This document shows, piece after piece, positions 14,135 through 19,556 of a stretch of DNA of 19,556 nucleotides. The position numbers and the translations under genes were made by a program. The DNA is taken from NCBI GenBank assembly GCA_037892765.1, contig JBBKBW010000049.1; one strand, given 5' to 3'. The notes under the pieces are model-generated. The model searched no databases and was not told the origin of the DNA. It was given only the letters and a program-made list of their open reading frames with translations. Source of the stretch: Clostridium_AQ sp900552125 (GTDB lineage: Bacteria; Bacillota_I; Bacilli_A; Erysipelotrichales; Erysipelotrichaceae). Numbering within the stretch: position 1 is the first letter of the stretch; every line of letters starts with the position of its first letter.

Positions 14135-14422
14135 ATGTGTGACTTAAGCTTAGGATTGCGTATGGAAGCCATGCAGGAAGGCTTGGCGAAAGGAAAAATT
14201 GAAGGCTTGACTGAGGGAAGATTAGAAGGCTTAGCTGAAGGTAAACTAGAAGGTATTGCCGAAGGAAAGAAAGAAGGTTTAGCTGAAGGTGAACTAAAAA
14301 GTGCAATTCTTTATGTTAAAAATTTAATGAAAAAGATGCCTAATATAAGTATGCAAGAAGCAATGGACATCTTGGAAATAGAAGAAAACCTTCGAGAACA
14401 GGTATTAAAAGCATTACAATAA
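14135..14422 (+). CDS. Putative orphan C-terminal product (RpnS-like, 95 aa), unit 2
   Basis: Within the downstream fragment of the broken copy, an ATG at 14135 has a perfect AAGGAGGT (14120-14127) 7 nt upstream, exactly as in unit 1. The 95-aa product begins MCDLSLGLRMEAMQEG, carries five EG octads (residues 15-54) instead of two, and ends with nearly the same helical tail (ENLREQVLKALQ). If this internal start is used, this copy encodes only the inhibitor-like domain and no working nuclease. The open frame could equally be a pseudogene remnant that has not yet decayed. Confidence 0.45.
   Translation: MCDLSLGLRMEAMQEGLAKGKIEGLTEGRLEGLAEGKLEGIAEGKKEGLAEGELKSAILYVKNLMKKMPNISMQEAMDILEIEENLREQVLKALQ
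14177..14296 (+). repeat. Five tandem 24-bp repeats encoding EG-rich octads
   Basis: Five 24-nt units encode EGLAKGKI, EGLTEGRL, EGLAEGKL, EGIAEGKK and EGLAEGEL. Unit 1 has only two (12989-13036). The extra three account for 72 bp of the length difference between the copies. Confidence 0.9.
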
Positions 14423-14430
14423 TAGTTTAA

Positions 14431-14465
14431 TTAAGGTGGTCTTGTTAGACTGCCTTTTTAATTTA
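14431..14465 (+). terminator. Terminator of nuclease unit 2
   Basis: A 10-bp stem (14433-14442 with 14447-14456, TGTT loop), the same hairpin as at 13173-13196 with one G-T pair replaced by G-C, followed by a longer T-run. Confidence 0.7.
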
Positions 14466-14524
14466 TTGAACAAAGAAGAGATAGATGTGCAGGGAAAAAT
14501 AGTTCTTGTTATGATAGAAATTTC

Positions 14525-14552
14525 TTGAAAAATAATTTGATTTTATTATAAT
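14525..14552 (+). promoter_or_regulatory. Promoter of the TPP riboswitch / thiT transcript
   Basis: TTGAAA (14525-14530), 16-bp spacer and perfect TATAAT (14547-14552). This predicts a transcript start just before the aptamer at 14563. Confidence 0.75.
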
Positions 14553-14562
14553 AGTATTGTCA

Positions 14563-14641
14563 AGACAGGGGTGCCTTATGGCTGAGATGTATTATACAAT
14601 CCCTTATGACCTGAACTAGGTAATGCTAGCGTAGGGAGTCT
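14563..14641 (+). promoter_or_regulatory. TPP riboswitch (THI element) aptamer
   Basis: All conserved THI-box blocks are present in order: GGGGTGCC (14568-14575), GGCTGAGA (14580-14587), CCCTTATGACCTGAAC (14601-14616) and TAATGCTAGCGTAGGGA (14621-14637). The P1 closing stem is AGAC (14563-14566) with GTCT (14638-14641). It binds thiamine pyrophosphate and controls the downstream thiamine transporter gene. Confidence 0.97.
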
Positions 14642-14671
14642 ATGAAAATTTTTATATTTTCTTTATACCTT

Positions 14672-14702
14672 ACGCCTCAGCTATGTGTGGAGGTGTTTTT
14701 TT
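14672..14702 (+). terminator. Riboswitch-controlled terminator that also hides the thiT SD
   Basis: ACGCCTC (14672-14678) pairs with GAGGTGT (14690-14696), followed by a run of seven T ending one base before the thiT ATG. The right arm is also the thiT ribosome binding site (GGAGGTG, 14689-14695), so the hairpin blocks both transcription and translation. The 5' arm plus loop (14672-14685) can instead pair with aptamer bases 14577-14590 as 13 of 14 pairs, forming an antiterminator when TPP is absent. Confidence 0.8.
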
Positions 14703-15227
14703 ATGAAAAATGTATCAGTAAAAGCTCTAGTTTTGATGGCATTTTATGTTGCCCTATTTATGGTATTGGACACATTTGTCAATACATTACACATTTTGGA
14801 AATGCCAAATGGAGGAAGTCTAGGTGTATCTACGCTTGCTTTATTAATGGCAAGTTATCACTTAGGGTGGAAAAAAGGTTTAATAGTTTCTATTGTTTCT
14901 GTTTTTGCTCAATTTGTGACTGGACCAATGTACACACCAGATTTGATTGGCTTCTTATTAGACTATTTCATTGCGTTTAGTGTATATGGACTAGCATCTA
15001 TATTTCCTAACTTTGGATATGTGTTTACAGGTGTATTCATTACAAATCTTATCCGTTTTATTTCATCAACGATTTCAGGTGTTATTGTTTGGGATACTAC
15101 TTTAAAGGGAAGTATTATTTATCAAGCTAGCTATATGGTTCCTACCATGATTATGGGAATGATCGTGCTTCCTCTTCTATATAAAGCATTAGAACCACAG
15201 ATTAAAAAAATGAATATTCGTAAATAA
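14703..15227 (+). CDS. thiT: Energy-coupled thiamine transporter S-component ThiT
   Basis: A 174-aa six-helix membrane protein, the substrate-binding S-component that uses the shared ECF energising module, encoded elsewhere, to import thiamine. Family features are MPNGGSLGVSTLALLM (34-49) after helix 1, GFLLDYFIAFSVYGLA (83-98), and RFISSTISGVIVW (118-130) before the last helix pair. Position 122 is Ser where I recall a thiamine-contacting His in characterised ThiT proteins; this needs an alignment. The start at 14703 is fixed by GGAGGTG 7 nt upstream; a GTG at 14685 lies in the riboswitch hairpin and is unlikely. Control by the TPP riboswitch strongly supports the thiamine assignment. Confidence 0.92.
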   Translation: MKNVSVKALVLMAFYVALFMVLDTFVNTLHILEMPNGGSLGVSTLALLMASYHLGWKKGLIVSIVSVFAQFVTGPMYTPDLIGFLLDYFIAFSVYGLASIFPNFGYVFTGVFITNLIRFISSTISGVIVWDTTLKGSIIYQASYMVPTMIMGMIVLPLLYKALEPQIKKMNIRK

Positions 15228-15256
15228 AAATGGTGTAGAAATTCTATACCATTTTT
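15226..15256. terminator. Bidirectional terminator between thiT and the dehydrogenase
   Basis: A 13-bp stem (15226-15238 with 15244-15256, one G-T pair, AAATT loop) with A and T runs at its ends, between two convergent genes. Confidence 0.85.
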
Positions 15257-15261
15257 ATTTG

Positions 15262-16275
15262 TCAATCAAATTTAATAATTACATTAAGTGCAGTATTAGT
15301 ATTTCCAGCAGTTTGAATAGCTTGTTCAATATTATCTAATGGGAATTCATGAGTAATAAGTTTTTCTATATCCCATTTACCACTTTTCATAATATCCATA
15401 ACTTCTATGACATCTTCTGGCATATATCCGCCTGAACCAATAATACTTTTTTGAGAATAGGTCATATGTAACAAGTCAATTTTACGTTCTTGATTGTTTA
15501 CCGCAACAGAAATAAAACGGCTTTCGATTTTCCCATATTCCATAAATAAGTCAAGAATCTCTGTAGCACCGCTAGCATCGATAAAACCGTCAATATCTGC
15601 TGTTAAACCTTTTAAAGAATGAGCTTTTCCAAAGTAGGAAATTGCTTGATCAATAAAATTGTTAGTATGAGTATTGCAGGTTTCAAATCCAAGCTCTTTA
15701 GCAATGTTTAAACGAAAATCAGAGATATCGCAAACCATAACTTTATCAACACCAAAGTGTTTTAACGTAATGGCACATGCCATACCAATTGTTCCACATC
15801 CAAAAACAACAAAGTTTTCATTTTTCTTTGGCTGCCCTCTACGAACTGCTCTACATCCAACGGTAAAAGGTTCAATTAAACAGGCAACTTTACTAGGTAT
15901 TTTATCATCCACATCATACAAAGAATAATTTTTCTTTGCGTTTGGTACTTTGATATATTCAGAGAATCCACCGATTGTGCCAGCTCTTTTTGTGTCTCCA
16001 GTTGCGAATAAAGGATATGGATAAACACGTTCACCAACAACAAAATCTGTTACTTTATCTCCTACCGCAACGATTTTAGAAACAGTTTCATGTCCAAATT
16101 CTTCACCAATTGAAATACGATGACCTGTGTGTTCTCCATGTTGATAAACAGCAACATCAGTTCCACAGATACTAGAATATATATTCTTAATTAATACATC
16201 ATATTCTCCTATACTAGGTAGTGGCATTTCTTTTATTTGAATATGTTCTTTTCCTAAATAAATAGCTGATTTCAT
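15262..16275 (-). CDS. Zinc-type medium-chain alcohol/polyol dehydrogenase
   Basis: A 337-aa medium-chain dehydrogenase/reductase. Catalytic zinc ligands are visible as Cys37 in SICGTD, the GHE motif at 61-63 and Glu135 in IEPFTVG. The Rossmann motif GCGTIG (159-164) ends the strand that leads to Asp183 (VCDIS), which favours NAD over NADP. The four-cysteine structural zinc loop expected around residues 90-110 is absent: that stretch holds YPYPLFATGDTKRAGTIGG with no cysteine. This places it with polyol/sugar-alcohol or threonine-type relatives lacking that site; the substrate is not determinable. It is transcribed away from the adjacent TetR gene, with two inverted repeats between them, so TetR-type regulation is plausible. 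Confidence 0.88.
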   Translation of the reverse strand: MKSAIYLGKEHIQIKEMPLPSIGEYDVLIKNIYSSICGTDVAVYQHGEHTGHRISIGEEFGHETVSKIVAVGDKVTDFVVGERVYPYPLFATGDTKRAGTIGGFSEYIKVPNAKKNYSLYDVDDKIPSKVACLIEPFTVGCRAVRRGQPKKNENFVVFGCGTIGMACAITLKHFGVDKVMVCDISDFRLNIAKELGFETCNTHTNNFIDQAISYFGKAHSLKGLTADIDGFIDASGATEILDLFMEYGKIESRFISVAVNNQERKIDLLHMTYSQKSIIGSGGYMPEDVIEVMDIMKSGKWDIEKLITHEFPLDNIEQAIQTAGNTNTALNVIIKFD

Positions 16276-16294
16276 TTTTTCACTACTTTATTTA

Positions 16295-16312
16295 ACAAGA
16301 ATATCCTCTTGT
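16295..16312. promoter_or_regulatory. Inverted repeat overlapping the -35 region (possible operator)
   Basis: ACAAGA, 6-nt spacer, TCTTGT: a perfect 6-bp inverted repeat 20 bp upstream of the dehydrogenase start, overlapping the -35 of the TetR gene. No partner protein is known for it. Confidence 0.35.
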
Positions 16313-16337
16313 AATTAACATTATGTTTCGATATAAT
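16309..16337 (+). promoter_or_regulatory. Promoter of the TetR gene
   Basis: TTGTAA (16309-16314), 17-bp spacer and perfect TATAAT (16332-16337), 58 bp before the ATG. Confidence 0.7.
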
Positions 16338-16356
16338 ATGAAAATCAATCATCAAT

Positions 16357-16371
16357 AACACAATTTGTGTT
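16357..16371. promoter_or_regulatory. Candidate TetR autoregulatory operator
   Basis: AACACAA-T-TTGTGTT, a perfect 7-bp inverted repeat with a 1-nt centre, placed 20 bp downstream of the -10 in the TetR 5' untranslated region. Position and symmetry fit a repressor site; the binding protein is inferred. Confidence 0.5.
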
Positions 16372-16395
16372 GGAATAATAAAAGGGAATGATGTT

Positions 16396-16950
16396 ATGAA
16401 TATTAAAAATAATCAGCGATTTAAAGATATAGAGATTCGTATGCAGTCTGTAATGCTGGATTTAATGAAATATACAGAATTTGAAAAAATTACTATCAAG
16501 AAATTGTGTGAGAAAGCAGAAGTTAATCGCTCTACCTTCTATGCTCATTTTGAAGATATTTATGATATGCTTGATAAAATGGAAAAAACACTAAGAAAAG
16601 AGCTTTTATATAGTTTTCAGGATATGGATGAGGAATGGGATATTTTTTCTGAACAATCATTTATTCCATTTTTGAAACATATAAAAAAACATAAATATTT
16701 TTATAAAGTAAATCTGCAGACGAGAAAATCCTTTCCATTAAAACAGGGATATGAACCTTTATGGAAAATCATAGAGACTCGCTGTAAAGAAGCTGGATTA
16801 ACAAGTGAAGAGGAAATCATGTATTATTTTATAAACTTTCAAGCAGGATTCACAATGACGTTAAAGCATTGGGTAGATACTGATTGTAAAGTAGATGAAA
16901 AGAAAATTGCGATGATTATTAGGAATTGTATACCAAATGTTTTTGGATAA
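16396..16950 (+). CDS. TetR/AcrR-family transcriptional regulator
   Basis: A 184-aa regulator. The N-terminal DNA-binding domain (about 10-58) has the helix-turn-helix ITIKKLCEKAEVNRSTFYAHF, compatible with TetR proteins such as DhaS-like regulators. The C-terminal part (60-184) is all-helical with no recognised ligand motif. It begins behind an AAGGGAA site and is divergent from the alcohol dehydrogenase 120 bp away, the usual arrangement of a TetR repressor and its target. Perfect inverted repeats in the shared region could be its operators. It is convergent with the Rieske oxidoreductase, separated by a bidirectional terminator. Confidence 0.9.
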   Translation: MNIKNNQRFKDIEIRMQSVMLDLMKYTEFEKITIKKLCEKAEVNRSTFYAHFEDIYDMLDKMEKTLRKELLYSFQDMDEEWDIFSEQSFIPFLKHIKKHKYFYKVNLQTRKSFPLKQGYEPLWKIIETRCKEAGLTSEEEIMYYFINFQAGFTMTLKHWVDTDCKVDEKKIAMIIRNCIPNVFG

Positions 16951-16980
16951 AAAATAAGCAATAATGACATTGCTTATTTT
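16951..16980. terminator. Bidirectional terminator between the TetR and Rieske-oxidoreductase genes
   Basis: A perfect 12-bp stem AAAATAAGCAAT/ATTGCTTATTTT (16951-16962 with 16969-16980, AATGAC loop). It overlaps the stop codon of the minus-strand oxidoreductase gene. Confidence 0.85.
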
Positions 16981-18482
16981 AGTATATGTGGATTTATAGA
17001 ATTATGACTTTCATCTAAGGTATTTAATTTATGAGATGCAGGACCTTTCACGATATCCCCTTTATATGAGAATCTAGATCCATGACATGGACAGTCCCAG
17101 GTTTTATCTTCATTATTAAAATGTAATGTACATCCCATATGAGGACAAATAATATCTACGATATGTAAATCATCTTCTTCATCACGATAGACACCATATT
17201 TATGACCATCTAATTCCATGATATTTGCCTCTTGTTTATTTGGGATATCATCACTTGTATTTTGTAGTTTGCTTTTTATGAAGGCAAGGGCAACGTTTGC
17301 ATTTTCCTTTACAAAAGGTAAGGAGAAAATGTTAGATAAACGTTGTGGAGAATATAGCATACGATAGATTGAATCACGTCGTAAAGCATGTGCACACAAT
17401 AATTTTGCCGCAATACAGCTTGTGGTATTGCCCCATTTATTAAAGCCGCTGGCAAATAACATAGTATCATCAAATTTATCTAGTTTTCCAACCATAGGCA
17501 GTTTATCAAATGTTATGTAGTCTTGAGAAGACCATGTAGAAATCAGCTGATCAATTGAGAACATAGAGGGCAGTTCATAGGCAAATTCCTGTTGGGATTT
17601 TCTTTGATCCTGTCCGCTTTTATGTTCGTTTCCTGCGTATAATAAGATATCTTCATCGATATTAAATGATTGTACATATTCATCTATTGACAACATCATA
17701 TCCATGTCTTGTTTTTCTTTTAGCTTCGCATAAGCAATTGTTTCCTGTTGGGAATACATCCTCGCAAAATAAAAGTTTCCATAGTCAATAAAAGGAAATT
17801 GGGTCGCAAATATCACAATATCTGCATGTACATAAATATCATTGATAGTTAAACGATAACCCTGATCTTCTTTAATGACTTCTTGAACCGGAGATTGTTC
17901 ATAAATAGGTACCCCCATATCATGAGTTATTTTTGCTAGGGCAGTTCCATAGGCATATGGATCAAATCGTGCCTGTTGTTTCATTGCTAGTCCTGCTTCA
18001 TAAGGAAAAGGAGATTGTGTATTATTCATATATTCGCAAGGAATTCCGATATCTAGATATGCCTGATATTCATCCTGTAGATTAGGAATGTTTAATGGGT
18101 TCTTTGTGTATAATACAGAATCAACTCGTTCAAAATTGCATTCAATCTGATGTGTTTCGATAATGGATTCCATCGTATTTAATGCTTCTGCGTTAGCTGC
18201 ATAATACTGTTTAGCCATTGCCTTGTCATAGCGATTGATTAAATCATGATAGATAAGACCGTGTTGTGCACTTACTTTACCAGTGTTTCTTCCACTTGCT
18301 CCATAACAGATTTGATCTGCCTCAATCAGTATGACATCTTCATTTGCCTGGGCTAGAAAGTATGCTGTTGTAATTCCGGTAAGTCCCGCACCGATTATGG
18401 CAATATGGGCATCGGTTTCCTTTGTTAGTGCTGAATAGCTAGTTTTGTTTTTCTGTTTATTTATCCAATAAGACTCTTTCAT
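16974..18482 (-). CDS. FAD-dependent oxidoreductase with C-terminal Rieske [2Fe-2S] domain (YhfW-like)
   Basis: A 502-aa fusion. The N-terminal part is a DadA-like FAD oxidoreductase: the dinucleotide motif IAIIGAGLTG (about 27-36), an acidic residue ending the following strand (LIEAD) and GASGRNTGKVS. The last about 90 residues are a Rieske domain with cluster ligands Cys446 and His448 (CPHMGC) and Cys464 and His467 (CPCHGS); Cys451 and Cys466 would form the stabilising disulfide. B. subtilis YhfW (about 509 aa) has the same layout. The substrate is unknown. A likely role is electron transfer from an amine or amino-acid oxidation to an iron-sulfur acceptor. The start has an AGGTGA site upstream. 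No redox partner lies next to it. Confidence 0.9.
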   Translation of the reverse strand: MKESYWINKQKNKTSYSALTKETDAHIAIIGAGLTGITTAYFLAQANEDVILIEADQICYGASGRNTGKVSAQHGLIYHDLINRYDKAMAKQYYAANAEALNTMESIIETHQIECNFERVDSVLYTKNPLNIPNLQDEYQAYLDIGIPCEYMNNTQSPFPYEAGLAMKQQARFDPYAYGTALAKITHDMGVPIYEQSPVQEVIKEDQGYRLTINDIYVHADIVIFATQFPFIDYGNFYFARMYSQQETIAYAKLKEKQDMDMMLSIDEYVQSFNIDEDILLYAGNEHKSGQDQRKSQQEFAYELPSMFSIDQLISTWSSQDYITFDKLPMVGKLDKFDDTMLFASGFNKWGNTTSCIAAKLLCAHALRRDSIYRMLYSPQRLSNIFSLPFVKENANVALAFIKSKLQNTSDDIPNKQEANIMELDGHKYGVYRDEEDDLHIVDIICPHMGCTLHFNNEDKTWDCPCHGSRFSYKGDIVKGPASHKLNTLDESHNSINPHILK

Positions 18483-18543
18483 ATTGATTCACCTCATCTA
18501 AAGAATACCCATGTTTTTAGATTTTATAAGTTAATGAAAAGGA

Positions 18544-18549
18544 TATAAT
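18544..18549 (+). promoter_or_regulatory. -10 element for the hydrolase gene
   Basis: Perfect TATAAT 38 bp before the ATG at 18588; the -35 region at the expected spacing is poor. Confidence 0.4.
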
Positions 18550-18587
18550 TCGACAAATATTCATATAGTGAAGAAAGGAGGTTTCGT

Positions 18588-19298
18588 ATGATTACAATTC
18601 GTGGGTTACAGGTGAATGCCATATGTAAGGGAAATGGAAAAACTTCTATTGTTTTACTACATGGCTGGGGTCAGAATTTCTATATGATGAAGTTTATACA
18701 AGATCATTTTTCTGATCAATTTACAGTATTGAATATGGATTTACCTGGGTTTGGTGAAAGTGATGAACCAGATACTGTCTGGGATGTGGATATGTATGTG
18801 GATTTTTTACATGAAGTGATAGAATACTTTGGTTTAGAGGATATTATCTTGATTGCTCATTCATTTGGAGCACGAATAGCAATAAAATATGCACTTCGTT
18901 ATCCCGTTAAAAAAATGCTACTGACAGGTGCAGCAGGTATCCAGGCAAAAAGAGGAATTTCTTATTGGATAAAAGTGAAAACATATAAACTGTTAAAGAA
19001 ACTATCAATGACACCAGCTATGGGAAGTAGTGATTATAAAAATGCAAGTGAAGTGATGAAAGGTGTATTAGTCGCAAGTGTAGAAGAGAATCTGCAGCCT
19101 ATATTACAAGATATCGATGTGGAAACATTGTTGGTTTGGGGTGAAAAAGATGTGGAAACACCATTATGGATGGGGAAGGAAATGGAGAAGAAAATGAAAA
19201 ATGCATCTTTGATTGTTTTGGAACATGAAGGTCATTTTGCTTATTTTCATTGTAGTATGCAATTTATTAGAATAGCTGAGGTGTACTTAAAAGAATGA
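18588..19298 (+). CDS. Alpha/beta-fold hydrolase
   Basis: A 236-aa serine hydrolase of the alpha/beta fold. The oxyanion-hole motif LLHGWGQN (23-30) is followed by the nucleophile elbow IAHSFG with Ser92, which has Ala in place of the usual first Gly, then Asp188 in WGEKDVETPL and His216 in EHEGH. These give a complete catalytic triad. A short lid lies around 120-160. Substrate class cannot be told; esterases, lipases and C-C hydrolases all share this build. A strong AAGGAGG site precedes the start. The next gene starts 4 nt before its stop (ATGA), so the two are translationally coupled. Confidence 0.88.
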   Translation: MITIRGLQVNAICKGNGKTSIVLLHGWGQNFYMMKFIQDHFSDQFTVLNMDLPGFGESDEPDTVWDVDMYVDFLHEVIEYFGLEDIILIAHSFGARIAIKYALRYPVKKMLLTGAAGIQAKRGISYWIKVKTYKLLKKLSMTPAMGSSDYKNASEVMKGVLVASVEENLQPILQDIDVETLLVWGEKDVETPLWMGKEMEKKMKNASLIVLEHEGHFAYFHCSMQFIRIAEVYLKE

Positions 19299-19556
19299 TG
19301 TATATTGGTTATATAATCGTATATCTTTTTTTCCTCTATCTTCCCTGTAAAATGGCAATGCATATGTTTCAACAGAATCGATATCATGTAGGGCGTTATC
19401 AATCCTGGTTAAGAAACTATATTCACACTTCATATCGCTATATATTATTTGTGTTTTTATTGTTGTGTTTTAGTTATGGTTTATATTTTGTTTATCCGCT
19501 ATCGATGCGTCCTTATTTATTGTATATGCTGATATTAATTTTTACTTATATTAATG
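19295..19556 (+). CDS. Membrane protein of unknown function (3' partial)
   Basis: An open frame runs to the window end from an ATG that overlaps the hydrolase stop (ATGA); a second ATG follows directly at 19298. Of the 87 codons seen, residues 2-24 form one membrane helix, a short polar stretch rich in Arg, Gln and Tyr (about 25-47) follows, and residues about 49-87 are again strongly hydrophobic with two helices. The HMFQQNRYHVGRYQSW stretch reminds me of the N-terminal membrane anchors of some MurF-like ligases, but this is a weak impression. The catalytic part, if any, is outside the window. Confidence 0.7.
   Translation, partial: MMYIGYIIVYLFFLYLPCKMAMHMFQQNRYHVGRYQSWLRNYIHTSYRYILFVFLLLCFSYGLYFVYPLSMRPYLLYMLILIFTYIN

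Larger units (their letters stand above)
13405..14422 (+). pseudogene. PD-(D/E)XK / Rpn-like nuclease, frameshifted copy
   Basis: The start at 13405 has AAAGGG 8 nt upstream. The nuclease core is intact for 139 codons, including KIVYDILFEI and IINVELQ, then stops at TAA 13822-13824. Against copy 1 exactly 14 bp are missing, and the lost segment in copy 1 is bounded by GATTT direct repeats 14 bp apart, so slippage deletion explains the frameshift. The second half of the family resumes in another frame at about 13811 and runs without a stop to 14422. A GTG at 13808 opens that frame but has no SD. Full-length nuclease is therefore not made, although a truncated N-terminal nuclease fragment could be. 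Confidence 0.85.
13253..14465 (+). repeat. Tandem duplication unit 2 (leader ORF, hairpin, broken nuclease gene, terminator)
   Basis: Second copy of the unit at 12051-13204. The block 13253-13467 closely matches 12051-12265, whereas the next 105 nt of coding sequence (12266-12370 against 13468-13572) differ at about 43 positions by eye. The 3' end with the terminator hairpin is again nearly identical. Confidence 0.85.

Noticed and set aside
14177..14296. CRISPR-like array
   Set aside because: The 24-bp units are contiguous, in frame and coding (EG octads), with no spacers.
14034..14306. Antisense frame of 90 codons across the EG repeats
   Set aside because: It arises from the repeat sequence read backwards (Leu-rich) and has no SD or promoter.
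12051..14465. Insertion sequence with terminal inverted repeats
   Set aside because: The unit is a direct duplication; I found no terminal inverted repeats or target-site duplication, and the 'transposase' label of this family is historical.
14642..14980. Open frame of 112 codons starting in the riboswitch expression platform
   Set aside because: It overlaps thiT in another frame, lacks an SD, and its protein is Cys/Phe-rich nonsense; the ThiT frame is clearly the real one.

Overview
The window reads as a chromosomal segment of a low-GC Gram-positive bacterium (Bacillota). AT-rich codon use, AGGAGG-type ribosome binding sites, short intergenic gaps, A/T-flanked intrinsic terminators and UGA used as a stop all fit. 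The gene mix (VTT-domain protein, VanS-like kinase, ThiT behind a TPP riboswitch, PD-(D/E)XK 'transposase' genes with EG-rich tails) suggests a gut Erysipelotrichia-like Firmicute. That placement is inference, not shown by a marker gene.

Layout. 1-2.6 kb: the tail of a degenerate-GGDEF/EAL cyclic-di-GMP protein, a fluoride channel (crcB) on the minus strand, a YjjG-type HAD nucleotidase and a 47-aa Lys-rich small protein. 2.6-3.9 kb: a diacylglycerol/lipid kinase on the minus strand and a 35-aa minus-strand small ORF with its own promoter, SD and terminator. 3.9-8.2 kb: a tightly overlapping operon with a split ThrE-type exporter (two genes), a large U32 protein and an HD-domain phosphohydrolase. 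8.3-11.9 kb: an operon with a VTT (DedA/TMEM64-like) membrane protein, a translationally coupled 29-aa small ORF, an OmpR-type response regulator and a multi-pass histidine kinase.

12.0-14.5 kb is the most unusual part. It holds a tandem duplication of a self-contained unit: 21-codon leader ORF, hairpin that can hide the ribosome binding site, PD-(D/E)XK (Rpn-like) nuclease gene, terminator. The first copy is intact. The second is frameshifted by a 14-bp deletion, but its C-terminal part stays open and has gained three 8-residue EG repeats. In both copies a perfect AAGGAGGT lies 7 nt before an in-frame internal ATG that would give just the C-terminal domain (71 and 95 aa). This matches the genes-within-genes arrangement known for Rpn toxin-antitoxin phage-defence proteins. 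The leader region of the two copies is far more alike than the coding sequence that follows it.

14.5-15.3 kb: a promoter, TPP riboswitch and thiT (thiamine ECF transporter S-component), with a readable terminator/antiterminator switch. 15.3-17 kb: a zinc-type alcohol dehydrogenase divergent from a TetR regulator, with two inverted repeats between them. 17-19.6 kb: an FAD oxidoreductase fused to a C-terminal Rieske domain (minus strand), an alpha/beta hydrolase and the start of an overlapping membrane protein cut by the window end. No tRNA, rRNA, CRISPR array or insertion-sequence end was seen.
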